Below, piece by piece: positions 27,456-37,635 of a stretch of 64,000 nt of DNA. The position numbers were made by a program, and so were the translations under genes. The notes under the pieces are model-generated. The model was not told the DNA's origin. It saw only the letters and a list, made by a program, of their open reading frames with translations, and searched no databases. The DNA lies in assembly GCA_040255465.1 (NCBI GenBank), contig JBDZVA010000007.1, forward strand, positions 1-64,000, in the 5' to 3' direction. The stretch is from UBA5793 sp040255465 (GTDB lineage Bacteria; Planctomycetota; Phycisphaerae; Phycisphaerales; UBA5793). Within the stretch, counting starts at the first letter, position 1; the number at the start of each line of letters is the position of its first letter.

Positions 27456-27547
27456 GAGATCCCCGTAGTCAAACTGTGTCAATGGCTCAAATGTTCCCAA
27501 TGCGGCCATGCGGAGCCGCAATGTCATTTCATCCCACGTCCGCGGTA

Positions 27548-28867
27548 CTAACCGCGGCGCGGATTGCGTCCGCTGGGCCCCGGCGTGCGGCGGGGCGGGC
27601 TGTCAGACCGGTGGCGCGGCGGATCGACGCGCGCGGTGGCCGGCGTGGATTCTTCGGGCGTCCATCCGTTTCCTTCGGTCGCGACGTCCGCAGGAGGCTC
27701 GCTCTCGCCGCCGGGAGCGTCTGCGTCATCTTCATCGTGAATGATCACCCCTTCGCCGACCCGGTCGCCGAAGATCATCCGTCCGGCGGAAGTCTGGATC
27801 GAACTGGTGACTGAGCACTCGACGCGGTGGCCGATGAGATCCGACGAGTGTTCGACCACGACCATCGTGCCATCGTCGAGATAGCCGACGCCCTGGTTCT
27901 TGCCCTCGCCGCGCTTGACGATCTGGATCGACAGCCGCTCGCCCGGCACCGCCGCGGTGCGCAGCGCGTTGGCGAGATCGTTGATGTTGAGCACCTTCAC
28001 GTCATCGATCGCCGCGACCTTGTTCAGATTGAAATCAGTCGTCACAAGATGGGCGCGATACTCGCGCGCCACCTCGAGCAGCATCTGGTCCACGCCCAGG
28101 CCCGGCACCTGCACATCGACCATGGACAGGTCGATGTGCGGACTGTTCTGCAACTTGCGCACCATGTCCAGGCCGCGGCGGCCGCGGTTGCGCTTGAGTT
28201 TGTCGCTCGAATCGCTGAGTGTCTGCAGTTCTTCGATGACAAAGCGCGGGATGATGACCGGGGCCAGCAGAAAGCCCGTCATGCCCACATCGAGGATGCG
28301 ACCGTCGATAATCGCCGAGGTGTCGAGCACCAGCGGCCGCGTGCCGCGCAACTGCTTGCTGAATTCCACATAGGGGATGATGAGGCGGAACTCATCCTGC
28401 GTGCTGTAGACGACGGAAACGCCGAGATAGCACAAGGTGATGCCGAACGCCGCCTTCATGGCGAGGATCATGCGGTTGGCCGCTTCGTCGTTTTCGAACT
28501 TGATGTCGTGGGCCTGGAGGAGCAGATCGATGATCCAGGTGATTGCGACGGTGGCGAGCAGGCCGGCGATCAGGCCGAAGAGCGCGCCCGTCATGCCCGA
28601 GAGTTTCTTGTGCGGCGTGAGCGCGTCAAAGGTGATCGCCGCGACGCCGAGGAACAGCGCCACGATAACCGGCGCCCACCAGTAGTTGATGAACAGAGCC
28701 TCGGTCGCGTCCTTGGCGCCGGTGCCCGAGCCGCCCTTGAGCAGGCTGAGCATGACGACCGTGACGAGCATGATCAGGAACACGCCGCGGATGATGATCA
28801 GCGCGCGGACGCGACTGCGTTCGCGATCTTCGACCAGATTGACGGGCGTTCCGGTGCGGTCGCTCAT
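27548..28867 (-). CDS. PIN-TRAM domain membrane protein (YacL-like)
   Basis: 439 residues. Four N-terminal transmembrane helices (about 20-145), then a PIN ribonuclease-like domain (about 178-310) with the acidic residues of the family (LVLDTSAIIDGR, IPRFVIEELQ, LVTTDFNLNKVA). A TRAM-like RNA-binding domain follows (about 315-385, KRGEGKNQGVGYLDDGTMVV). A low-complexity Pro/Arg/Asp tail of about 50 residues ends the protein. This matches Bacillus YacL/Listeria-type PIN-TRAM proteins, whose nuclease role is presumed but little studied. The ATG at 28867 has no Shine-Dalgarno; TACAAT lies 6 nt upstream, suggesting a leaderless mRNA. Confidence 0.88.
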   Translation of the reverse strand: MSDRTGTPVNLVEDRERSRVRALIIIRGVFLIMLVTVVMLSLLKGGSGTGAKDATEALFINYWWAPVIVALFLGVAAITFDALTPHKKLSGMTGALFGLIAGLLATVAITWIIDLLLQAHDIKFENDEAANRMILAMKAAFGITLCYLGVSVVYSTQDEFRLIIPYVEFSKQLRGTRPLVLDTSAIIDGRILDVGMTGFLLAPVIIPRFVIEELQTLSDSSDKLKRNRGRRGLDMVRKLQNSPHIDLSMVDVQVPGLGVDQMLLEVAREYRAHLVTTDFNLNKVAAIDDVKVLNINDLANALRTAAVPGERLSIQIVKRGEGKNQGVGYLDDGTMVVVEHSSDLIGHRVECSVTSSIQTSAGRMIFGDRVGEGVIIHDEDDADAPGGESEPPADVATEGNGWTPEESTPATARVDPPRHRSDSPPRRTPGPSGRNPRRG

Positions 28868-28873
28868 GGCTGG

Positions 28874-28879
28874 ATTGTA
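28874..28879 (-). promoter_or_regulatory. -10 box TACAAT 6 nt before a start codon (putative leaderless promoter)
   Basis: On the minus strand TACAAT is separated from the ATG at 28867 by 6 nt (CCAGCC). No ribosome-binding site fits in that space. Confidence 0.5.
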
Positions 28880-28937
28880 CGGTGCGATGGTGGAGGCTAC
28901 CATCCATTTCCGAGTCGCCAGCGGGTCATCCCTTGAT

Positions 28938-29042
28938 CCGTCGGCCGGGCCCGGTACACGGGTGGCCCACGAACCTGGTCAGAGCCTGACCGCAGCAGCC
29001 ATAAGTGGTGTTCATTCGGGGTATCGATCTCCTGGCCGGCGG
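28938..29042 (+). ncRNA. ffs: Small signal recognition particle RNA (4.5S/ffs)
   Basis: About 105 nt. It contains the conserved Ffh-binding region: GAACCTGGTCAG on the 5' side and GCAGCAGCCATAAG on the 3' side of the apical loop, followed by CGGGGTATC...CTCCTGG. The ends pair: CCGTCGGCC (28938-28946) with GGCCGGCGG (29034-29042), one G-U pair. The apical loop is not the usual GGAA; the aligned position reads UGAC flanked by C residues. The location just upstream of dnaX-ebfC-recR is the same neighbourhood in which SRP RNA genes lie in many other bacteria, which supports the call. Ends are inferred from pairing. Confidence 0.85.
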
Positions 29043-29289
29043 ATCATCGGATGACCCGGGCGCGCGCGACTTCACGCGTGAAGAGCGGGGTAGGCCGGGA
29101 CAAGGCTCTGCGCGGGCCCGGCGCTCATTGCACCCCGTGATTCCACGTATCGTGCGGCGTGCGACGGTCCAAAACCTCTTCCGCTCCGGCACTCACCGCG
29201 CACCACGGGCGTGTCTTACGCCGCTCGAGGGTTCTCATCGCCTCTCGGATGCGAGGATCGTTCCGCCCCAGTGTTCGTTGGCCAGAGGG

Positions 29290-29982
29290 TCAAGACTCCG
29301 CGTTCGCGCCAAGGTTGGACTGCTTCGATCGTTGGCCCAGCTTCACCATTGCGGCTGCGACCGTCAGTATGACCACCACGCCGCTTATGCCGTAGTACAC
29401 AAACGGTACGTGAGGATCGACGAAAGCGGTGGCTGGGTCGTTCGGTGAATAGTGAACGCATACGGTGGATCCAACTGGGTAGGTCTTGTTCAAACTCGCC
29501 ATTTGGGTTGAGCTCCAGCCCAGCGGTAACGAAATCCGATTGCTGGTGTAAGTCGTTGGGCCAACCTGGTACTCGTACGTCACCTTGTAGTAGGTGACGC
29601 CGGCGTACTCGGGTGATGGGTATGGGTCATGGGCCAATATCCTCCCTTGCGTCTCCAGCGCTCTGCCCCGCTCAAGCAGGGCCCGGATGAGGGGGACATC
29701 AATGAAAATGACGATGGCGGCCATGAAGCAAAGGAAGATCCCCAGCGGGAAGGCTGGTCCCGTCTGATTTGGAGCGGCTGACTTCGGCACGATTTGGGCA
29801 CCCGTTGGGTTCGATGTTTCCTGCCTGGCTTGGTGAGCGTAATAGTTGCCGAGCGGCTCGTCAACGCTCGGCCCAGGCGTCCCACGCATGTGATGGTCCT
29901 GAATCGTCCTTCTTTCGCCGTGGGATGGACAAGACGGGTCCGGACAACACCTTGGCTCGACCTTCGCCTTATGGAATCGCAT
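29290..29982 (-). CDS. DUF3592-like membrane protein
   Basis: About 230 residues. Two transmembrane helices (near 79-100 and 200-220) enclose an extracytoplasmic domain with the DUF3592 pattern: a GRALETQGRILAHD strand, YYKVTYEYQVGPTTYTSNRI, and YPVGSTVCVHYSPNDPATAF before the second helix. Function of the family is unknown. The N-terminal ~75 residues are odd: they include a Cys-rich CCPDPSCPSHG motif, and the start is uncertain (TTG 29997, ATG 29982 or ATG 29889; none has a good Shine-Dalgarno). It lies between ffs and dnaX but on the opposite strand. Confidence 0.65.
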   Translation of the reverse strand: MRFHKAKVEPRCCPDPSCPSHGERRTIQDHHMRGTPGPSVDEPLGNYYAHQARQETSNPTGAQIVPKSAAPNQTGPAFPLGIFLCFMAAIVIFIDVPLIRALLERGRALETQGRILAHDPYPSPEYAGVTYYKVTYEYQVGPTTYTSNRISLPLGWSSTQMASLNKTYPVGSTVCVHYSPNDPATAFVDPHVPFVYYGISGVVVILTVAAAMVKLGQRSKQSNLGANAES

Positions 29983-30042
29983 CTCATTCAATCTCAACCC
30001 TTCCCTTTGCCCCCTCCCATCTTCGCCCCTTCAATACAGCCC

Positions 30043-31707
<1,665 letters not shown>

Positions 31708-31740
31708 CTCAAACAGCGCTCCGCGCTGTGGGGAGAATTC

Positions 31741-32124
31741 ATGTTCGATCAATTCAAGAACCTCGGCCAGCTTTCGAGCATGCTGCGCAATGCCGGCCAA
31801 CTCCGCGAGCAGATGCAGCAGGTGCAGGAACAGCTCAAGACGATGAAGGCTTCGGCCGAGACCGGCGGCGGGGCCGTGAAGGCGACGGTGACGGGGGCAA
31901 TGCGCCTCACGTCGCTCGACCTCGACCCGGCCATGCTCGCCGCACTTGTCGATACGTCAAACGAAGCGGATCGGCAGATGGCCGAAGATCTGATCGTCGG
32001 CGCCATCAACGCCGCGCTGGAAAAGGCCCAGCGGCTCGCCGCCGAGGAAATGTCACGCCGCGCGCAGGAGTTGGGCCTGCCGATCGATCCCGGTGCGGAT
32101 CTGGGCGGGTTGCTGGGCGGTTAA
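31741..32124 (+). CDS. ebfC: Nucleoid-associated protein YbaB/EbfC family
   Basis: 127 residues, slightly longer than usual (about 105-110). Small dimeric DNA-binding protein. The N-terminal helix is rich in Met/Gln (QLREQMQQVQEQLKTMKAS), followed by the three-strand core (GAVKATVTGAMRLTSLDLDP) and the C-terminal helix (DLIVGAINAALEKAQRLAAE). A Gly-rich tail (DPGADLGGLLGG) ends the protein. It lies 33 nt after dnaX with a GGGGAG site, the standard dnaX-ebfC-recR arrangement here interrupted by a convergent secreted-protein gene. Confidence 0.93.
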   Translation: MFDQFKNLGQLSSMLRNAGQLREQMQQVQEQLKTMKASAETGGGAVKATVTGAMRLTSLDLDPAMLAALVDTSNEADRQMAEDLIVGAINAALEKAQRLAAEEMSRRAQELGLPIDPGADLGGLLGG

Positions 32125-32151
32125 GGCTTTGTGCAAGGTTCTCCAATTGGA

Positions 32152-32180
32152 AGTGCCCGCGAACCTGGTTCGCGGGCACT
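32152..32180. terminator. Bidirectional terminator hairpin
   Basis: AGTGCCCGCGAAC (32152-32164) pairs perfectly with GTTCGCGGGCACT (32168-32180), a 13-bp stem with a 3-nt loop, between convergent ebfC and the secreted protein gene at 32212. Confidence 0.75.
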
Positions 32181-32211
32181 GCTCGTTCCGATCAGTGAAC
32201 AGCCACCTGTG

Positions 32212-33267
32212 CTAAGGCAACTGCGCCACGTTGCTCGTCTCGCACGGTCGGCCGACGGCCACCAACTGGATGTAGCCGCCGCACGCACTGCTGCCGGCCC
32301 GGCCCGTCACGCCGCCCGAGCCATTACCCGTACTGACGGTGTTCACGAGGCGCAACTGGTTCGTGCCCAGCCCGAGTTGCGTGCCCTGGCACGGGCCGGA
32401 TGGTATTCTGAAACTCCCGGTGTTGAGGGCGAAGAGGATGCCCTGCTGGGTTTGCGGAGGGGCGTTGTTCCACATCACACGAACGGTTCCCGGGCAATCA
32501 CCGGCAATCGAGCAGCGATAGCTGCTCCCGCCGAACTGAAACTCGCCACCCAGTGCGTTTTGCGACGCGAGGCCCGGCACGGCGATCGAGTTCAGCATCA
32601 CACCGGACCGGGTCCACTGCTCGATCGTACCTTGAGAGTTGCGATTGTGAATCCAGAGTGTGCCGTCAGCGGGATCGAGGGCGACGGCCATGTTCTTGGT
32701 GTGCCCGGTGTCGAATGAACTGAGCACGCTGCCGTCCAGACGGTACTCCGTAAGCGTCGTGGGACCTGAGAACAGCCCCACCCAGAGCGAGCCGTTGTCC
32801 GGGTCGTATGTGAGTCCGCCGATGCCGCCGTTGGTGATGTGAAAGAGCCGGATCGGATTGGACCAGTCGAGATCGAATTGCCAGACATCGCCGGCGGAGT
32901 CAATCGAGAAGTTGTGTACGCCGTCGGTCGCGCCGTCCCAGCAGCGGGATGATCCGGCTGGATGGGTGTAGCGCGGCCCGAGGTCCGTTCCCGTGAGGCT
33001 ATATTCCGCGCCGACGTCGCCCACGTTCGCGCCGGTGGTGCGGACCGTATCGCGGACCACCATCGGGTACTGGTAGCGGCTCGAGCCGTTGGCAAGTCCC
33101 CACTGACGAACGATTTGTCCGTTTTGAACAACGGTGAACGTGTCCTGATCACCTGAGTGCATGAAATACTCGCTCCTCTGCCCAAAAGCAGTCCCGGCGG
33201 CGGCGATTGCGAGAGCCCCGCTGACCGTGTAGACGGCGAGCACGTGAGGACGTGATGTGCGATGCAT
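32212..33267 (-). CDS. Secreted propeller-like protein with four-cysteine C-terminal module
   Basis: 351 residues. Signal peptide (about 8-28, ending GTAFGQ), then about 220 residues with repeated Asp-Gly/Trp-rich strands (GGLTYDPDNGSLWVGLF, VALDPADGTLWIHNRNSQG) resembling NHL or SMP-30-type propeller blades, though too few for a full propeller. The last ~100 residues are the four-cysteine C-terminal module (GDCPGTVRV, GPCQGTQLGLG, SACGGYIQLV, RPCETSNVA). GGGGAG precedes the chosen ATG. The gene separates ebfC from recR and is convergent to the former, so it looks like an insertion into an otherwise conserved block. Role unknown; probably extracellular. Confidence 0.78.
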   Translation of the reverse strand: MHRTSRPHVLAVYTVSGALAIAAAGTAFGQRSEYFMHSGDQDTFTVVQNGQIVRQWGLANGSSRYQYPMVVRDTVRTTGANVGDVGAEYSLTGTDLGPRYTHPAGSSRCWDGATDGVHNFSIDSAGDVWQFDLDWSNPIRLFHITNGGIGGLTYDPDNGSLWVGLFSGPTTLTEYRLDGSVLSSFDTGHTKNMAVALDPADGTLWIHNRNSQGTIEQWTRSGVMLNSIAVPGLASQNALGGEFQFGGSSYRCSIAGDCPGTVRVMWNNAPPQTQQGILFALNTGSFRIPSGPCQGTQLGLGTNQLRLVNTVSTGNGSGGVTGRAGSSACGGYIQLVAVGRPCETSNVAQLP

Positions 33268-33450
33268 GTCGTTTCTCCCCAAAATATTGACGTACTGGTG
33301 GTCGGCCTCTGCCCGCATTGTACCGGCCCTCTGCCAAAATGAGGCGGGGAACTTTCCTCAAAGTCCCGATTCCGGGATTCTCGCGACCGGTAACGACGCG
33401 AATCGCCGTCGATTTGACAGGGGCCGGATCGGAGTCGACGCGAAGACGAG

Positions 33451-33456
33451 TACAAT
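33451..33456 (+). promoter_or_regulatory. -10 box TACAAT 5 nt before the recR start (putative leaderless promoter)
   Basis: TACAAT ends 5 nt before the ATG at 33462; the expected transcription start coincides with the ATG and there is no Shine-Dalgarno. Confidence 0.5.
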
Positions 33457-33461
33457 GCACC

Positions 33462-34094
33462 ATGGACCGACCCGGCCCATATCCCGATTCGATGGTGCGG
33501 CTCATTGACGAGTTCGCCCGTTTGCCCGGCATCGGCCGCCGCAGCGCCGAGCGGCTTGCGTTTCATGTGCTCAAGTCCGACCGCGACACGGCCATGAAAC
33601 TCGCCCAGGCGATCGGCGACGTGAAGACCCACGTCAAGCACTGTTCGATCTGCTACAACCTCGCCGACCGCGATCCGTGTCCCATTTGTGGCGATGCCCG
33701 GCGCGAGCATTCGACGGTCCTTGTGGTTGAGCAGCCCAAGGACCTCATCAGCCTCGAACAGACGGGGATGCACCGTGGCGGCTACCACGTGCTGCTCGGT
33801 CACATCGCCCCGCTGGACGGCATCGAGCCCGATGATCTGACTGTCAACGCCCTGCTGCATCGTGTTGACGATCCCGGGGCCAATGCGTGCGGGGCGCGCA
33901 TAACGGAAGTGATCTTCGGCCTGAGCCCGAACCTCGAAGGCGATGGGACGGCCCTGTACCTCGCCGAGCAGTTGAAATCGCGCGGCGTCCACCTGAGCCG
34001 ACTGGCTCGGGGCCTGCCCAGCGGCTCGCAGATCGAGTATGCCAGCAAAGCGGTGCTGGCGGATGCGATTATTGGCCGGCAGGAGATCGACTGA
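33462..34094 (+). CDS. recR: Recombination mediator RecR
   Basis: 210 residues, normal length. Works with RecF/RecO to load RecA at gaps. Contains the N-terminal helix-hairpin-helix (RLPGIGRRSAERLAFHVL), a Cys4 zinc finger (CSICYNLADRDPCPIC), a Toprim domain (STVLVVEQPKDLISLEQTG, GYHVLLGHIAPLDGI) and the C-terminal Walker-B-like TALYLAEQL...ARGLPSGSQIEYAS. The start at 33462 gives the family N-terminus; the frame is open to 33318 but without homology. No Shine-Dalgarno; TACAAT is 5 nt upstream. Confidence 0.96.
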   Translation: MDRPGPYPDSMVRLIDEFARLPGIGRRSAERLAFHVLKSDRDTAMKLAQAIGDVKTHVKHCSICYNLADRDPCPICGDARREHSTVLVVEQPKDLISLEQTGMHRGGYHVLLGHIAPLDGIEPDDLTVNALLHRVDDPGANACGARITEVIFGLSPNLEGDGTALYLAEQLKSRGVHLSRLARGLPSGSQIEYASKAVLADAIIGRQEID

Positions 34095-34185
34095 ACCTCC
34101 TACGTTGCAACGCCGACCCTAAGATGCTCCGGGAACCGCGGCATCGGGTTGTGGCCCACGGAATCGACCAGTGAACTGACCTGAA

Positions 34186-35685
34186 ATGCGATTCGAAACC
34201 TCTCAGAACCTCCGCCTCAGTCAGCAGATGAAGATGTCTCCACGGATGATCCAATCCATGGAGATTCTGCAACTCGCGACGCCGGCCCTCGAGGAGCGCA
34301 TCGAGCAGGAACTCGAAAGCAACATCGCGCTGGACCTCGTCGAGCCGACCGCCGACGCCGCGACGCTGGCGCAAGCCCGGCTGGAAGAGAATCGCGAATC
34401 GATGGAGGGTGAGCGCGAACTGAACACGGAGGCCGACAGCTCCGGTGAAGGATTCGATCGACTCAATCGATTGACCAACGAATACCGCGAAGTGCTCGAC
34501 GACCAGTTCGGCGAGTCCTATCGCAGGCGACGCCAGGATGGCGAGGTCGACGGCAAGATGGCGGCCATGGCCAACACCGCGGCGCGCGGCGAAAGTCTGC
34601 AAACCCAGTTGCTCGGCCAGTGGTCGCTCTCCGATGTCGAGGAGCACCTGCTCGCCGCCGGTGAGCACCTCATCGGATTCATCGATGACGACGGCTATTT
34701 GCGTGTGGACATGGAAACCGTCGTGGCGCAAGCCCCGCCGGGCATGACGCTCGAACGGCTCGAAGAGGCGTTGCCCGTGCTGCAGCAGACGCTCGAGCCG
34801 GCCGGGATCGCGTCGCGCAATCTGCGCGAGTGCATGCTCATTCAGCTCGATGTGCTGGAGCGGGAGAATCCGGACGCGAACCTGAGCGTCGAGCGGCTGC
34901 TCGTCACCGATCATCTCAGCGACATCGAACAGAACCGCCTGCCGAAGATCGCCGAATCTACGGGACTGACCATTGATGAGGTCAAAGCCGGTCTCGAGGG
35001 GCTGCGGCATCTTGATCCGCGCCCAGGCCGCCAACTCGTGAGTGAATCGCCTGAAGTCGTGATCCCCGATGCGATCGTGGAATACGACGATGAAGCCGAT
35101 GATTACGTGGCGATGCTCTTCGACGGTCGCCTGCCGCGGCTGCGCATCAACCCGCGCTATGCGGCGATGCTCAAGGACGACAAAGTAGACAAGTCGACCA
35201 AGGAGTTTGTCGATTCCAACGTGCGCAGCGCACGCTGGCTGATCGAGGCGATCGATCTGCGCTGCAACACGCTGCTGCGGGTGATCCGCGTCGTCGTGGC
35301 CCACCAGCGCGACTTCTTCGACCAGGGGCCCGCGTCGCTCAAGCCGCTGCCCATGTCGCAGGTGGCCGAGCAGCTGGGTGTGCACGTGGCGACGATCTCC
35401 CGGGCCGTGAGCGGGAAGTGGATCCAGACGCCGCGCGGCGTGCTGCCCCTTCGCAAGTTCTTCTCGTCGGGAACCGAGACCGAAGACGGCGAGGACATGA
35501 GCTGGGACGCGGTGAAGCAGAACCTCAAGGAAATCATCGAGGCGGAAGACAAGCGCGAGCCGCTGGGTGATGACAAACTGGCAGCCGCCCTGAAAGAGCG
35601 AGGCATCAGCATCGCCCGCCGCACGGTGGCGAAGTACCGCGATCAGCTCGGCATCCCCTCTGCGAAGTTACGCAAGACCTTCTGA
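34186..35685 (+). CDS. rpoN: RNA polymerase sigma-54 factor
   Basis: 499 residues. All three regions are visible: the Gln/Leu-rich region I (SQQMKMSPRMIQSMEILQLA), an acidic region II (about 55-130), the core-binding and DNA-binding region III with an HTH (MSQVAEQLGVHVATISRAVS), and the RpoN box ARRTVAKYR at the C-terminus. Recognises -24/-12 promoters and needs AAA+ activators for open-complex formation; none is encoded in this window. Starts 91 nt after recR. No clear Shine-Dalgarno. Confidence 0.97.
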   Translation: MRFETSQNLRLSQQMKMSPRMIQSMEILQLATPALEERIEQELESNIALDLVEPTADAATLAQARLEENRESMEGERELNTEADSSGEGFDRLNRLTNEYREVLDDQFGESYRRRRQDGEVDGKMAAMANTAARGESLQTQLLGQWSLSDVEEHLLAAGEHLIGFIDDDGYLRVDMETVVAQAPPGMTLERLEEALPVLQQTLEPAGIASRNLRECMLIQLDVLERENPDANLSVERLLVTDHLSDIEQNRLPKIAESTGLTIDEVKAGLEGLRHLDPRPGRQLVSESPEVVIPDAIVEYDDEADDYVAMLFDGRLPRLRINPRYAAMLKDDKVDKSTKEFVDSNVRSARWLIEAIDLRCNTLLRVIRVVVAHQRDFFDQGPASLKPLPMSQVAEQLGVHVATISRAVSGKWIQTPRGVLPLRKFFSSGTETEDGEDMSWDAVKQNLKEIIEAEDKREPLGDDKLAAALKERGISIARRTVAKYRDQLGIPSAKLRKTF

Positions 35686-35795
35686 CCCATCGGCTGGAAT
35701 CGAAACCGCCGGCTCCAATCCCACTACAATCCACGACAACCGCGCTTCAGTGAGGCGCGGTCTCGCTCTGTCTGCACCCCGATCAAGGAGTTGGC

Positions 35796-37598
35796 ATGTC
35801 CACGCTTCGTCAACGGTTTGTCTCACTGTTCGCCCTGCTGGTCGTGATCGCCGCGCTGCCGATCGTGGCGCTGGCCGGAACAGATAAGCGGATCGGCTGG
35901 ATCGTGATTGACGGGCCGATCGTCGAGCAACCGTCGCCGCTCGCGTGGCTCTTCGGCGCCGAGGCGCAGCCGACGATTCGGCACATGACGGCGATGATCG
36001 AAGACGCCGCAGTTCGTGATGACATCCCCGCGCTCGTCATTCACCTCAAGGACTTCCAGTGCGACTTCTCGCAGGTGCTCGCGCTGGGGGCGGCTATGGA
36101 TGAGGTCCGCAACGCCGGCAAAACGGTGCACGTCTTCAGCGAGAACTATGGGCCGATGGAGCTGCTGCTCGGCGCCAGCGCCGATGAAGTCATCATGCAG
36201 ACAGGTGGCGACGTGAGCTTCCCCGGCCTGTACAGCGAAGAGTTGTATCTGGCCGACACGCTCAGCCTCGTCGGACTCAAGGCCGACATGGTGCAGATCG
36301 GCGACTACAAGGGCGCCGCCGACCAGATGGCGCGCAGCACCGCCAGCCCGGCGTGGTCGCAGAACATCGATGCGCTGCTCGACGATCTCTGGGCTCAGAT
36401 GGGTGAGCGGCTGTGCCAGGGGCGACGCCTCAACGACTCTCAGTGGCAAAAGGTGCTCGAAGAGGGCTGGTCCGCCGATGCGCGGCAGGCCGAAGCGCTC
36501 GGGCTGATTGACAGCGATCTCGACATACTTGATCTTAAGGATCACGTTGCCGGCCAGTGCGGCACGAATCGCATCACCCTCGACCTCGGCCCGACTACCG
36601 ACGAATTTCAACTCGACATGAACAACCCGTTCGCCATGATGGCGATGATCATGCGCGAGCCGGATCACACGCCGACGCGGCCGACGATTGCAGTGGTGCA
36701 CATCGACGGCCCGATCGTCGACGGCGATTCGAGCGACGGCGGGATGTTCGGAGGGGCCAGCGTCGGCAGCCGCACGATCCGCGAAGCGCTCAAGGACATC
36801 GAAGATGAGGATCTGATCGAGGGTGTGGTCGTGCGAATCGATTCGCCGGGCGGGTCGGCGATTGCCTCGGAAATCATCTGGCAGGGGTTGCGCCGGCTGG
36901 GGGAGAAGAAGCCCGTCTTCATCTCCGTTGGCTCGATGGCGGCGTCCGGCGGGTACTACATCGCGGTCGGCGGCGATCGCATCTACGTCGATCCCGCGTC
37001 GATCGTCGGCTCCATTGGTGTCGTCGGCGGCAAGATCGTCACCGGCGGCCTGTTTGACAAAATCAACATCGGCGTCACCGCCCGCGCCCGCGGCCCGCAC
37101 GCGCAACTCATGAGCAGTACCCGCGCGTGGACCGACGCCGAGCGCGGCCTGATCCGCGATGAGATGACCCGGACCTACAACCTCTTCACCTCGCGCGTCA
37201 CGCAGGGGCGCGGCGGAAACGTCGATCTGACCAGGATCGCCGAGGGCCGCCTCTTCACCGGCCGCCAGGCGATCGCCAACGGCATGGCCGACGGCATCGC
37301 GGGTTTTGATGAGACCATCGCCATGCTCGCGGATAAGTGCGGCCTCGCTGAAGGCGATTACGATGTCATGACCTACCCAGGGCCGCGCAGTCTCGTGGAG
37401 ATGCTCGAGTCGATGTTGCCCGGCGGCGTGCGGGCGCCCAGGATCGGGGCGGCGTCACCGCTGGTCAACGTCGAGGCGATCAAGTCGCTCGTCGGCGAGC
37501 CGGCGTGGGAGCAGATCCGTGACTCGCTCAACGCCCTCATGCTCCTGCGCGATCGGCATGTGTTGCTCATGTCGCCCCGCGCGGTAATCGTGAAGTAG
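35796..37598 (+). CDS. sppA: Signal peptide peptidase SppA (67K type)
   Basis: 600 residues, the long two-domain form. Membrane-anchored serine protease that degrades cleaved signal peptides in the periplasm. N-terminal anchor about 8-28. The N-terminal S49 domain supplies the general-base Lys (YKGAADQM, Lys172). The C-terminal domain has the nucleophile Ser384 in SMAASGGYYIA, followed by YVDPASIVGSIGVVGG. An Asp/Met-rich linker separates the halves. AAGGAG lies 7 nt before the ATG. Presumably serves the large set of secreted proteins encoded upstream (inference). Confidence 0.93.
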   Translation: MSTLRQRFVSLFALLVVIAALPIVALAGTDKRIGWIVIDGPIVEQPSPLAWLFGAEAQPTIRHMTAMIEDAAVRDDIPALVIHLKDFQCDFSQVLALGAAMDEVRNAGKTVHVFSENYGPMELLLGASADEVIMQTGGDVSFPGLYSEELYLADTLSLVGLKADMVQIGDYKGAADQMARSTASPAWSQNIDALLDDLWAQMGERLCQGRRLNDSQWQKVLEEGWSADARQAEALGLIDSDLDILDLKDHVAGQCGTNRITLDLGPTTDEFQLDMNNPFAMMAMIMREPDHTPTRPTIAVVHIDGPIVDGDSSDGGMFGGASVGSRTIREALKDIEDEDLIEGVVVRIDSPGGSAIASEIIWQGLRRLGEKKPVFISVGSMAASGGYYIAVGGDRIYVDPASIVGSIGVVGGKIVTGGLFDKINIGVTARARGPHAQLMSSTRAWTDAERGLIRDEMTRTYNLFTSRVTQGRGGNVDLTRIAEGRLFTGRQAIANGMADGIAGFDETIAMLADKCGLAEGDYDVMTYPGPRSLVEMLESMLPGGVRAPRIGAASPLVNVEAIKSLVGEPAWEQIRDSLNALMLLRDRHVLLMSPRAVIVK

Positions 37599-37621
37599 GC
37601 GGTTGTGGTCGGCGGCAATCC

Positions 37622-37627
37622 TAGAAT
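37622..37627 (+). promoter_or_regulatory. -10-like TAGAAT 8 nt before the thiL start (putative leaderless promoter)
   Basis: TAGAAT is 8 nt before the chosen GTG at 37636; no Shine-Dalgarno lies between. Confidence 0.4.
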
Positions 37628-37635
37628 TGCCGGCT

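Noticed and set aside
33414..33456. TTGACA (33414) paired with TACAAT (33451) as a sigma-70 promoter of recR
   Set aside because: The spacer would be 31 nt, far from 16-18. Only the -10 box was kept.
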